Assembly: GCF_020085105.1 (NCBI RefSeq)
Contig: NC_058047.1
Span: 2,818,501 to 2,882,500, forward strand
DNA: 64,000 nt
Direction: 5' to 3'
DNA from: Siniperca chuatsi
Lineage: Eukaryota > Chordata > Actinopteri > Centrarchiformes > Sinipercidae
Under the pieces are notes generated by a model. That model was not told the DNA's origin and did no database searches. It saw only the letters and a program-made list of their open reading frames with translations. Both the position numbers and the translations under genes were made by a program. Shown piece after piece: positions 1 to 10,948 of this stretch. Each line of letters begins with the position of its first letter. Within the stretch, counting starts at the first letter, position 1.

Positions 1-597
1 CAGTGCAAACAGGATTAGAAGTACTAAGCAAAAAATATAATACACTACTAATACAGGTCAGATAAATTAAGAACCAAGTGGGTATAAGTATAAAATTAAA
101 ATAAGTGTAAAGTACAAAGTGGGTTTGCCGGTTGATGATAATAATACGCTATAATAATACAATGTAATAATATAAGTAGTAAGTAATAGTGCATGAACTG
201 CCAAGTTAAGTGTAGCTTATTAAGATGATTATGAGATGGTGGATATTGCACAGTAGTAATAGAAATATGAATAAATATCAATAAATAGGGAATTTTAAAC
301 TGAAAACAGAGTATATTGCACAGGAGTATTAAACAGAGAATATTGCACATTTATCTAGAGTAATGCAGTGATCTTAATGATCAATGTCCAGTTTAGTGAC
401 TTAGGGTCATACAGACTGACACTTAGAGGGAGGAGTTAAAGAGTCTGATGGCCACAGGCAGGAATGACTTCCTGTGGCGCTCTGTGGTGCATTTTGGGGG
501 GATGAGTCTTTCGCTGAAGGTGCTCCTTTGTTTGACCAGCACGTCATGGAGCGGGTGGGAGACACTGTCCAAGATGGCATGTAGTTTGGCCAGGACA
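1..597 (-). mobile_element. L2-type non-LTR retrotransposon, 3' part, cut by window edge
   Basis: Read on the minus strand, this stretch holds the end of an L2/Maui-like reverse transcriptase ORF (LHAILDSV..., then a stretch ending in KLFNSSL-stop) followed by the AT-rich 3' UTR. The same sequence recurs in plus orientation at about 13480-14070 and, UTR only, at 19600-20020, so the identification rests on copies inside this window. The UTR runs off the left edge, so its tail lies outside. The 5' end is truncated at about 597, where an inverted piece of the same element begins. Confidence 0.8.
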
Positions 598-648
598 GCT
601 GTCTCCCACCCACTCCATGACGTGCTGGTCAAACAAAGGAGTACCTTC
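517..648. repeat. Inverted repeat made by a 5'-inverted L2 fragment
   Basis: About 48 bases at 517-564 (GGTGCTCCTTTGTTTGACCA...) are repeated as their reverse complement at 600-648, with a loop of about 35 bases. Both arms are the L2 segment that precedes the 3' UTR. A 5' inversion during reverse transcription (twin priming) is the simplest explanation, but a local inversion-duplication is possible. Confidence 0.7.
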
Positions 649-945
649 AGTGGAATCCACCGATCTGCTCTGGTCCAAAACTGGTTTCACAAGCTTCCAC
701 AATTTTTACTCCAGTACCTCCCACCGTTCTCACCCTTCCTTAACCCCCTTGAGGAGCCCTATGTCAGGATACCCCTCATTCAAGCCATGGAACAGGCCTG
801 GGACCAAATTGATGCAGGGTCTGTGCAAGGATGGTTTAACCATTCAAGAAGATTCTTCCCTCGCTTTCTTGCGAGAGAGGACATAGCCTGTGATGTGGAC
901 GAAGTGCTATGGCCAGATCCAGCTAAGCGAAGAGATGATGCTTAG
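649..945 (+). pseudogene. DDE (IS630/Tc1-mariner-like) transposase, C-terminal remnant
   Basis: An open frame ending at a TAG at 943-945 encodes YLPPFSPFLNPLEE, the hallmark motif around the last acidic residue of DDE_3 / IS630-Tc1-mariner transposases, followed by a region ending DEVLWPDPAKRRDDA. Only about 99 residues of transposase are present. The N-terminal part with the other catalytic acids is missing, because the L2 copy lies directly upstream. The open frame continues back into L2 sequence to about 448, but that part is fortuitous. It is a dead fragment. Confidence 0.65.
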
Positions 946-1430
946 ATTTTTTTTATTCATGCTTTCTTTTTTGTCTCCACAAAAGTTTTTGCTGTGTTTA
1001 TGTACTATATTCTATTTAGAAAAGGTTCTGTTATTATTTTTTGTGCAAAATGCAACCTTTGGAGATGCATGGATGTGTTGACTGATTTTACAATGTGGAG
1101 AGAACTAAATATTTTCATCAGTGTGCAGTACTGGTCTTGTGTGTACTCTGCTCTATGCTGGACTGTTGCAGAGTGTAACCATCATCTCCGCTTCTCACAG
1201 CAGTAGGTTTTATGTTGTTTTCCAGTTTCATTCCCTCACAGTGAATATCAGGTATTGTACGACCTCTGTGCCATCTGTGCGCATATGCTGTGATGTGCCA
1301 CTGTGCTGTGACACATTGGCGAGGTATGGACTGGTTATTGATTTCTCGTGAAGTGGGTGTGTGTTTGTGCTTGTGGGTACCGGACGGAGCCAGTGGGGCA
1401 TGGACCACATCCTGCTTCGCCCTTATCCCA
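946..1430. other. Non-coding stretch after the transposase remnant
   Basis: No gene is seen. The sequence may be the 3' flank of the same DNA transposon, but no terminal inverted repeat could be matched to it. Confidence 0.4.
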
Positions 1431-1690
1431 CTAGCGATTGCCTTAGAGGGTGAAGCCCGTACGAAATAGAACATTAGTTATGTACCGTAACTCCAGATTC
1501 TATGAGTATAGGCGCAGCCTTCTAAACTCATACGCAAGGTGAGACCGAGGTGGGGCCCATACAGTAAGTGGGTGTAAACTAAAATTCTTCAGTGCTACAC
1601 GAGCAAGGAATGAACCCACTGGCGATAGCCTGAGGGCTGCGCCCGTCTATACTCAGCATCTGGAGTTACGGCACGTAACTAACATTCACG
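1430..1690. repeat. Inverted-repeat (MITE-like) element
   Basis: The segment from about 1472 (TTAGTTATGTACCGTAACTC, then CAGATTCTATGAGTATAGGCG) is matched in inverted orientation by the segment ending at about 1685 (CTCAGCATCTGGAGTTACGG, then CACGTAACTAA). Arms of about 45 bases enclose about 120 bases. The 5' flank at 1431-1465 (CCACTAGCGATTGCC) also resembles 1617-1650 (CCACTGGCGATAGCC), so the structure is composite. The family is not recognised. Confidence 0.6.
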
Positions 1691-1761
1691 CCTATTCATT
1701 TTGAAAGAACAACGACCAGTGGGGAAACTCCAACACTCCACCGACCAATGGTGTGACTTCA

Positions 1762-1796
1762 TCACTCACTCACTCACTCACTCACTCACTCACTCA
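1762..1796. repeat. (CACT)n microsatellite
   Basis: About eight tandem CACT units. Confidence 0.9.
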
Positions 1797-1799
1797 GCA

Positions 1800-3870
1800 A
1801 CTTTCGCATTTATAAAACTGTCGTATTGCATGACTGGAATTCCTTTAGTTTCATTTTGTGCAAACAAACAGGCCTAAAGCCTAATGAAGCATACTACAGC
1901 TTTTCTGATTCATTTCTGTGACGTATACTGTAAGGTAGCACAATCCATGCAATAAAAAAGTGCCCTTCTTTTTGTAGTAATGGAATATTGGTTTATAATA
2001 CTACATAAATATATAAAAAATACTTCAAAGACAATAGTGACATACAGTATATTATAATGTTACGTGTCGTTAGTGTTTTGGTTGCATTAGTGCATTTTGG
2101 ATGTTAAATTAACTGTTGAGCCACATGTCAGAAAAGAGAACTGTGTGAAGAGTTCTGAAAAAGTGATATCTGTATAAAAAAATGTGTGTTAGCAATTGTA
2201 AAAAATGTAAGATGTAAGCAACCTTTTTAAGTTGTAGCCGGTCAAGGTGGAACTACAGTCAATTTATACCATATACTGTATACTGTTTGTAGTGTATTGT
2301 TAAAACATCAGATATACTGATCATATGTTTGGCATGAAAACAGAAAATTGAACAGCAACTATTTTGATAACTGATTGTGACTAATTGTTTATATAATTTT
2401 TTTAAGTAACAATTCCATAACTTCTTTGGTTCCAGCTTCTCAAATGTGAACATTTGTTGCTTTTCCTCATCTTAAATTTGTATTAATAAATCTCTGTGGT
2501 TTGTGCTGTTGATTGGACGAAACAAGCAATTTGAATATGTCACTTTGAGCTCTGGGACATTGTGACAGGCATATTTCACAATTTTCTGATGTTTTACAAA
2601 CCACACAATGAATCAATTAATTGAGATAATAACTGGCAGATTAATCACTAATGGGAATAATCATTAGCTACAGGCCTACTGGAAAGTAACTAGTAGCTAC
2701 AGTTGTCAATTAAATGTATTTAGAGTAAAGTGTACAATATTTAGATGCATAAAACATAATATGGAAATATTCAAGTAAAGTTTAAGCACCTCAAAATTGT
2801 GCTTAAGTACAGTAGTTGAGTAAATTTACTTAATAACTTTACACCATTGGTGAGTCTGAGTAACGATCTGACACTCAAGGTGAGACAGCTGCCACACCTG
2901 GTGGTATACCGGTAGTATATTCTACGTAATTAATGCCACCATTGAATGGAGTTGGACGGGTTGCCAGTTTCATTCCAGATGATGAAAAACAAGAAGCACA
3001 TGAGAAGCAAACTGTGGGACTATAAGGTACGAGTAAGGTCACTCCTTTACACAGTATGTCAGACAGTTTCCTCCTTGTCAGAACAATGTCTACACAATGA
3101 CATGATCATTGGTTTTTGCTTCAAGGAAAATCTTGTGGTTTTCTTTCTCTTTAGGCTCACTAATGCATGAAACAAAACAAATGATAAATTAAATACTAAC
3201 TGCTGTGCTAAATTCCAACTTTGTGGAGGTAACCCAAATGATTTTAGATGATAATATTACATAAATGAAATTAAAGAAGAGGCAGTGAAAATGCATTGAT
3301 CAGTACCATATAGATGTTCAAAGATCTGATATTTTGAACACTTTTGCTGATAAAATAGTTTTTGGTTTATTGTCAAAAAAACCACAACATATCAGACTTT
3401 ATCAGGGATTTAACAGTTAAGCACTGAATATATTTCCATTGTTGTCCCTGATGTTTACACAGTCTACCAACCTTTATCAAGATGAAGACATTCCATGTCT
3501 GACATCAAGATATATTTAAAAATAAGAACTAGAGAACAAGTAAACTGAATTGTATGAACAAAAAATCCACAAAACATTTTCAGAAAGCAGGTGAGGGTAA
3601 AAAGTATCAACCCAAAAAGAAATAATTCTCATTTAACTGTAGAAATTAAAAATATAAAATATATTTTATACTTTTGATTTGGTGCACATTGCTGCACAAG
3701 TAAACTTTTTCGAAATGAATAAAGGGTGTGGGAAGATGCGTTGACATGGTGATTTTTAAGGTAACAAAAGAGGAGATGAGCGCCTGAATGGTCACGCTGT
3801 TAAAATGGGAACACACCCAATCCCTGAGGGGCATTTTTCTGCATGCATCTGTCATAAATTTATTCATCAC
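1800..3870. other. AT-rich intergenic region with one MITE copy
   Basis: No coding exon is seen. The stretch 2346-2680 is a minus-orientation copy of the AATTAATTGATT-ended repeat family also found at 17568, 22462, 23335 and 33652. The rest is unassigned AT-rich sequence. Confidence 0.55.
2346..2680 (-). mobile_element. MITE-like element, copy 1
   Basis: The reverse complement carries the family's order of features: ends with ATTAATTGATT-like palindromes, an internal segment resembling TTCAGAAAAT/AAATGT, then GAAGCTGGAACCAAAGAA. It matches the plus-orientation copies elsewhere in the window. It has no coding capacity. Confidence 0.6.
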
Positions 3871-3878
3871 CTGTACAG

Positions 3879-3886
3879 TATATAAA
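3879..3886 (+). promoter_or_regulatory. TATA box of the mucin-like gene
   Basis: TATATAAA lies 61 bases before the second of two adjacent start codons' region (ATG at 3947). This would place transcription start near 3910 and leave a 5' UTR of about 35 bases. Position and sequence fit a classical core promoter. Confidence 0.6.
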
Positions 3887-3946
3887 GTGCATCAGCGATG
3901 ATAAGTTCTATCAGAAAAACTGATCTACAGCACTTACCTGTTCATC

Positions 3947-6900
3947 ATGATGAAGCTGATCCTGTCTCTGACTCTCATCTGGGCACTCTCCAGCACAGGT
4001 AACTCCACTTATTATCACATTAGAGTTTCTGCAGGGAGCACAATTTATTCATTTTACCAGAAGTGTTCTTTAAAAGGGTTTTAAATCTAATTAACAGACA
4101 ACAAAATAGGAAAATTAAGTAAAGGACATTAATAAATTACATGAGTTACAATATTCGTCATGACTGGAGCATTGTATTGGAAGCTGTGCAGGTATGTTTG
4201 AGCAGAAGTAGAGTCTACTAATGCATATTAGACACTTTAAGCCATTCTTATCCAGCACAGACCTTGTCTCTTTTTAAAAGGTTTTGCAGAACTTTTACCA
4301 GAACTGTTTAAGAAGGGGTTTTAAATCTAAATGTTAACAGATTTTTCTTTTTAAATTTAACCACAACTCATTTCAAATCTTATAAAATTTAAGATAAGAC
4401 TCTATTGATCCTAGAGGGAAAATTCATGTTACAGTACAGCAGTACAAGAAACAGTCTAAAGAGGTAGGAAACATATTTAAACTAGAAAGAATTATGTAAA
4501 ATCAAAAAAATAACAAAATAAGAAAATTAAAGGACATCAATAAATGACATTAGGGTAAACATCCCTGTTAAGCCCACCAAATCCGCTTTTCAGACATTAT
4601 TAATATATACTGCACCAATTTAAGTTTCTATTCAAATCTGTAATCTCTTAGCTCTCAATAGCTATTTTCATTTTGTCTCTACTCCTATCCTATGGCTTGT
4701 AAAGGACAATTGATAAACAGTTTGCAGGTTCAGTACTAATGTTCTAAGGATACTAAATGAGTTAATTTCAGGATTTACAATTTAAATTGATTTTCAAATG
4801 TTAATTTTAAACATTTAGGCTAGTTTGAAAACATTGTAAAAACACATTTCATTGTGGAGTAACATTAAAACATACAGTTCACTGTGAGCTTCTTGAAGCT
4901 TATGCATCATTAGCCTATAACTAAAGCAAAATAAACAAGAAAGATGTCAACATTTGAGCAATTTCTACTTTCTCCTAGGCTAAACGTAGGCCTATGCTCT
5001 TTGAGGTAATTGATATGGGTATTAATTATCTGAATTCATTAGGTCATGACATTAAAAAACAACTATATGAATTAAATCTATATATGGTGCACTAACATAA
5101 AATGAAAAGTATAAATTGATCATGTAGAAGTAATTAGCTATATTGATTTACATCCACCCCAGATAGTGTGATTTCTTTGCTAGCCCCTTTAAGCTCACCA
5201 GGTAAAAAAGTTAATTAAAAAATAAATAAACATACACATTTATTGTCTATTTAACAGTATACTAATATAAGCTGCATACAAAAATGTAAACTATAAATGC
5301 TTATCATGCTTTATGTCATTGCAATGAACCATACTATGCAGCTACTGTCTTGATGCAGTATGTGGTGTGTTTGCTGGCATGCTAAAACTCACAATTTAAT
5401 TTAAAAAGAAACTATATATCTAATTCAAGTAAGATTCTAACATATATCACTTATCACTTAAATTTTTATAACAACTGAGTACTTATCAAAAACAGGCCAG
5501 AAATATGCAAAAAATTGTATCTTCTGATGGTACCAAAATCATCAAGATTTTCTTTGCAATTTCTCCTGGGATCAACAGGCACAAGTCAGATGTGCTTAAA
5601 ACACTCAACAACAACAACAACAACCACCGCCTCGACAACAACAACCGCCGCCTCGACAACAGCAACCACTGCCCCGACAACAACAAACACTGCCCTGACG
5701 ACAAACACTGCTGTCCCAACAACAACAACAACAACCGCTGCCCCGACAAAAACATCTGCTACCCTGACAACTATAACCATCTCTGCCCTAACAACAACCA
5801 CCTCCCCAACGACAACAAACACTGCCCCTGCAACAACACCCACTGTCCCAATGACAACTTCCACCCCAACAACAACCACTGCTCGAACAACAACTACAAC
5901 AACCACTGCCCCGACGATTAACACTGCTGCCCCGGCAACAACATCTGCTACCCCGACAACTGCTACAACCACCTCTGCCCCAAAGACAACAACCACCCAG
6001 ACAATAACAACTACTAGAGCGACGACAAACACTGCTGCCCCAGCAACAACAACCATTGTCCCGACAACAACAGCTGCCCCAGCAACAACCATTGTCCGGA
6101 CAACAACATCTGCCACCCCAACCACAACAACTGCTGCCCCAACAACATTTGCTACCCTGACAACAACAACCACCTCTGCCCTCACAACAACCACCTCTCC
6201 AACGACAACAACACCCACTGTCCCAATAACAACTTTCACCCTAACAACAACCACTGCTCGAACAACAAGAACTGCTGCCCTGACAACAACAACTACTGTC
6301 CCAACAACAACTACAACCACCTCCGCCACAACGACAAACACTGCTGTCCCAATGGCAATTACCGCCACCCCAGCAACAAAAACTACCATTCCTGCAACAA
6401 CAACCACTGTCCCGATGACAACCGCTGCCCCAACAACAACCACTGTCCCGACGACAACCGCTGCCCCAGCAACAACCATTTTCCGGACAACAACATCTGC
6501 CACCCCAACCACAACAACTGCTGCCCCGACAACAACATTTGCTACCCTGACAACAACAACCACCTCCCCAACGACAACAACAACCACTGCCCCTGCAACA
6601 ACACCCACTGTCCCAATAACAACTTCCACCCCAACAACAACCACTGCTCGAACAACAACTACTGTCCCAACAACAACTACAACCACCTCCGCCACAACGA
6701 CAAACACTGCTGTCCCAATGACAATTACCGCCACCCCATCAACAACAACCACTGTCCCGATGACAACCGCTGCCCCAACAACAACCACTGTCCCGACGAC
6801 AACCGCTGCCCCAGCAACAACCATTTTCCGGACAACAACATCTGCCACCCCAACCACAACAACTGCTGCCCCGACAACAACATTTGCTACCCTGACAACA

Positions 6901-9089
6901 ACAACCACCTCCCCAACGACAACAACAACCACTGCCCCTGCAACAACACCCACTGTCCCAATAACAACTTCCACCCCAACAACAACCACTGCTCGAACAA
7001 CAACTACTGTCCCAACAACAACTACAACCACCTCCGCCACAACGACAAACACTGCTGTCCCAATGACAATTACCGCCACCCCATCAACAACAACCACTGT
7101 CCTGATGACAACCGCTGCCCCAACAACAACCACTGTCCCGAAGACAACCGCTGCCCCAACGACAACTGCTGCCCTGACAAAAACAACCGTCGCCCCGACA
7201 GCAACCACTACCCCGACGACAACAACCACTGCCCTGATGACAAACACTGCTGCCCCAACAGCAACTGCTGCCCCGACAACGACATCTGCTACCCTGAAGA
7301 CTACAACCACCTCTGCCCCAATAACAACCACCTCCCCAACGACAACAACAAACACTGCCCCTGCAACAACACCCACTGTCCCAATGACAGCTTCCACCCC
7401 AACAACAACCACTGCTCGAACAACAACTACAACAATCACTGCCCTGACGACTAACACTGGTGCCCCGGCAACAACATCAGCTACCCCGACAACTGCTACA
7501 ACCACCTCTGCCTCAAAGACAACAACCACCCAGACAATAACAACTACTAGAGCGACGACAAACACTGCTGCCCCAGCAACAACAACCATTGTCCGGACAA
7601 CAACAGCTGCCCCAGCAACAACCATTGTCCGGACAACAAAATCTGCCACCCCAACGACAACAACTGCTGCCCCGACAACAATATTTGCTACCCTAACAAC
7701 AACAACCACTGTCCCAATAACAACTTCGACCCCAACAACAACCACTGCTCAAACAACAAGAACTGCTGCCCCAACAACAAGAACTGCTGTCCCAATGACA
7801 ATTACCGCCACCCCAGCAACAACAACCACTGTCCCGATGACAACCGCTGCCCCAACAACAACCACTGTCCCGATGACAACCGCTGCCCCAGCAACAACCA
7901 TTGTCCGGACAACAACATCTGCCACCCCAACCACAACAACTGCTGCCCCGACAACAACATTTGCTACCCTGACAACAACAACCACCTCCCCAACGACAAC
8001 AACAACCACTGCCCCTGCAACAACACCCACTGTCCCAATAACAACTTCGACCCCAACAACAACCACTGCTCGAACAACAACAACTACTGTCCCAACAACA
8101 ACTACAACCACCTCCGCCACAACGACAAACACTGCTGTCCCAATGACAATTACCGCCACCCCAGCAAAACAACCACCGTCCCTGCAACAACAACCACTGT
8201 CCTGATGACAACCGCTGCCCCAACAACAACCACTGTCCTGATGACAACCGCTGCCCCAACGACAACTGCCGCCTTGACAACAACAACCGTCACCCCGACA
8301 ACAACAACTGCTGCCGTGACAACAACAACCGTCGCCCCGACAGCAACCACTACCCCGACGACAACAATCACCGCCCTGATGACAAACACTGCTGCCCCAA
8401 CAGCAACTGCTGCCCCGATAACGACATCTGCTACCCTGACAACTACAACCAACTCTGCCCCAATAACAACCACCTCCCCAACGACAACAACAACCACTGC
8501 CCCTGCAACAACACCCACTGTCCCAATGACAACTTCCACCCCAACAACAACCACTGCTCGAACAACAACTACAACAACCACTGCCCCGACGATTAACACT
8601 GCTGCCCCGGCAACAACATCTGCTACCCCGACAACTGCTACAACCACCTCTGTCCCAAAGACAACAACCACCCAGACAATAACAACTACTAGAGCGACGA
8701 CAAACACTGCTGCCCCAGCAACAACAACCATTGTCCCGACAACAACAGCTGCCCCAGCAACAACCATTGTCCGGACAACAACATCTGCCACCCCAACCAC
8801 AACAACTGCTGCCCCAATGACAACCAATTCCCCGCCGACCACCACAACCACTGCCCCGACAATAACAACCGCTGCCCTGATGACAACAACCGTTTCCCCA
8901 ACGACAATAACTGCTTCCCCGACAACTACAACCACTGCACTGATGAAAACAACTGCTGCCCCAATGACAACAACCACCACCACCACAGCAACACAATCAG
9001 TCACAACTACAACTGCCAGTGACGCCTGCTGTATCAGACTGGGTATGATCCATCTGCTGCTCGCACTCCTTATATTTACCCTCAGTTAG
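3947..9089 (+). CDS. Mucin-like Thr/Pro/Ala-repeat protein, secreted, probably GPI-anchored
   Basis: Exon 1 (3947-3998) encodes the signal peptide MMKLILSLTLIWALSST and ends at CAG|GTAACT. Exon 2 begins at 5579 after ATCAACAG in the matching phase and reads GTSQMCLKHS, then Thr-rich repeats (TTTTAAPTTT, TTTTVPTTT and the like) to 9089. The end, SDACCIRLG followed by MIHLLLALLIFTLS-stop, fits a GPI-attachment signal. The full product would be about 1187 residues, but the frame shifts by one base near 8163: the first frame stops at 8205, while the repeat and GPI tail continue in the next frame. Almost no globular sequence is present; cysteines are confined to the two ends. Threonines would be dense O-glycosylation sites, so a cell-surface mucin role is inferred. 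The signal peptide resembles those of fish Ly6/PLAUR-type proteins, but no Ly6 domain was found. No named orthologue recognised. Confidence 0.7.
3999..5578 (+). other. Intron 1 of the mucin-like gene
   Basis: GTAACT donor at 3999 and CAACAG acceptor ending at 5578. It is AT-rich. I looked for a cysteine-rich (Ly6-like) exon and saw none. Confidence 0.6.
6421..7150 (+). repeat. 345-bp (115-codon) higher-order tandem repeat in the mucin-like exon
   Basis: ACCGCTGCCCCAACAACAAC begins at 6421, 6766 and 7111, spacing exactly 345 bases. The first two units are almost identical; differences include single bases such as CCGATG/CCGACG. The third diverges after about 40 bases. A related unit lies at about 7840-8160. 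A second long-range duplication joins 5911-6120 and 8586-8800 (start CCGACGATTAACACTGCTGC), 2675 bases apart. The period is a multiple of three, so copies preserve the frame. Confidence 0.85.
8158..8210 (+). other. Single-base frameshift in the mucin-like gene
   Basis: Other repeat copies read CCAGCAACA... through this position in frame. Here the sequence is CCAGCAAAACAACCACC, one base short, and the original frame meets TGA at 8203-8205. The Thr/Pro/Ala pattern resumes immediately in the frame of 8205-9089. It could be a sequencing or assembly error in low-complexity DNA, a null allele, or true decay. Confidence 0.75.
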
Positions 9090-9884
9090 AAGACACAGAA
9101 AAAGCAGGGAAAAAGCAGGGACGAAGAACTGTAAGGCTACCAGAAGGACTCTGAAAGGACCTTTTGAAGCCAGGATTTGGGTTTACTGTTCACTGCCATC
9201 TTCAGTTAGCAGTTACAGGGGCTAGAAAATCCGAATGTAGGAAAAAATTATTTTTCTATGGGATTGAGGAATGGCGAGTAAGCTGGAGGGAAAAGTGACA
9301 TGGTGATCAGCTGTGGTTGGTCTTTTCTATTAATTTTTGTAGATGTAGCAGAACAAATTGTAGTCTAGTTTAAACATGTGCAAAATGGACTGTAAATACA
9401 GTTTTGGTGGTGGTTGAGTGAGAAAGAATTTCATGTCATTGTCACTGAATGCATTGTAAAATGAAACGTATCCACAGTTTAGTACACATTTGCTGCTGTG
9501 CTGACTGAAGAGTTTGGAAAAAGTGAACGTCATGTGTTTGTGTTTGATGTTTTCAGAATCAAGACGTTTCGGTCCATCAATTGTGAAAAAATTAACTGAA
9601 TAGAACACTCCTGGAGTACAATGATTTTTGATTTTTCAGAGGTCCATCATTGTGTTAATAATAGAAAGTACAATGATTTAAAAATAGATTGTGTAGCAGT
9701 GGAAGTTCAAAAGAAGGTGTTGCGATGTTCTCACTGTCCTGGAGCCACTGAAGAAATCTAAAGGGTTAACCAAGACTCATTGGAACACAAACTAATATGA
9801 AGGCATATTGTATCAGGAATGTTTTTTAAAGCTCGGTTTTGACTTTACATGCAATTTGAGATGAGCTGTACAAGTCAAGATATA

Positions 9885-9890
9885 AATAAA
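9885..9890 (+). terminator. Poly(A) signal of the mucin-like gene
   Basis: AATAAA about 800 bases after the stop codon, the first canonical hexamer in a stretch without repeats. The 3' UTR would span 9090 to about 9910. Confidence 0.5.
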
Positions 9891-9910
9891 CCACAAAACA
9901 TGCGTGGTCT

Positions 9911-10427
9911 CTCATGGGATGATTTGGAACTAGTCTGTGCTGCTTTCTGATAGAAAGAGATAATCTGCCCAACTGGGACAAGGACCTCATGTGTCATACT
10001 GCCTTTGTATCCGTAGGTGGTCAAGTGTATTAGTACAATCTGTCCCAGTGCTATATCACTTTAAGCTCCATTCCCTGAAATTGATTTTGATGATCCTGAC
10101 ATTTCCTGTGGCACCACCCTTACAAAAACATTTCCAGTTGCACACAAGGTATTCCATAATGTAACGATGCGACATCTTTTGACTCCATTGATGTCATGTC
10201 ATCAAAGCGATGACTCATACATGCCACTGTTTTGTTCTGGCATTGACATCTACTTTACTTGTAAGGCTCTAATAATAGCCCCATAATAATTAAAAAAGGT
10301 ACCATTGTATTATCTTGGGTGGCGAGTCTTTGTGTCAATATGCCTAACACCCCTAATGTAGGCCCTGAGTGTGGTGTATCATAATCACATGAGAACTGTT
10401 TTGCAGCTACTTGCTAATTATTTGTCA
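9911..10427. other. Intergenic, nothing recognised
   Basis: No exon, repeat family or RNA gene was recognised. Confidence 0.4.
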
Positions 10428-10790
10428 GGGTTGGTGCAAGCAGGGTAACAGGAATACAGGGGAAGGACCCAAATGCAGACAACTGAGGCAGAGGTAGTGC
10501 AGTTCTGTGTATTTATTCACACACAAGGTACACAAATTTACAAGATGGTGAGGCAGGCAAAGGTCAAATCAAAGTCCAACACAAGCAAACAAATCCAATT
10601 AGGAGCAGGCAGGTATCCAAAGTCCAATAAACAGGCAACAGGTCAAACACGCAGGTAAGGCATGCATAAATGGGCCCAAAACAAGCCGCACACTGCAACA
10701 TAACATAATAAACTGACAAGGAACAATGAAGTGAACTGGTATATATGGTAAGTGGCTGATGAGGGACTAAGATGCAGGTGGGAAGATTGA
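10428..10790 (-). mobile_element. Non-autonomous interspersed repeat
   Basis: Read on the minus strand it ends GTCTGCATTTGGGTCCTTCC, then CCTGTATTCC-TGTTACCCTG and TGAC. The same end (GTCTGCGTTTAGGTCC...TACCCTGC) closes the element at 61070-61560 in plus orientation, so this is a dispersed family. There is no coding capacity. The class (DNA transposon or SINE) cannot be set from two copies. Confidence 0.5.
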
Positions 10791-10792
10791 TT

Positions 10793-10795
<3 letters not shown>

Positions 10796-10826
<31 letters not shown>

Positions 10827-10832
10827 TGGGAT

Positions 10833-10899
<67 letters not shown>

Positions 10900-10901
10900 T
10901 T

Positions 10902-10942
<41 letters not shown>
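10796..10942. repeat. (AT)n microsatellite, compound
   Basis: Three blocks of TA/AT dinucleotides separated by GGTGGGATAG-like and GATTGGG interruptions. It directly abuts the 3' end of the Rex6/R4-like element. Confidence 0.95.

Positions 10943-10948
<6 letters not shown>

Noticed and set aside
448..945. 165-codon open frame as one gene
   Set aside because: The first half is antisense L2 plus its inverted duplicate; only 649-945 is transposase-derived.
5586..7745. 719-codon minus-strand open frame rich in Val and Gly
   Set aside because: It is the complement of the Thr/Pro/Ala repeat exon. It has no domain, no splice or promoter context, and the plus strand has a full gene structure.
7693..9004. 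Cys/Gly/Ser-rich and Val-rich minus-strand frames resembling keratin-associated or structural proteins
   Set aside because: Same composition effect; the Cys/Gly pattern is the reverse complement of ACA/GCC/CCA repeats in another frame.
5579..9060. Antifreeze glycoprotein (Thr-Ala-Ala/Pro repeat) gene
   Set aside because: The repeats are runs of Thr with A/V-P spacers, not a strict three-residue unit with cleavable linkers, and there is a GPI-type tail.
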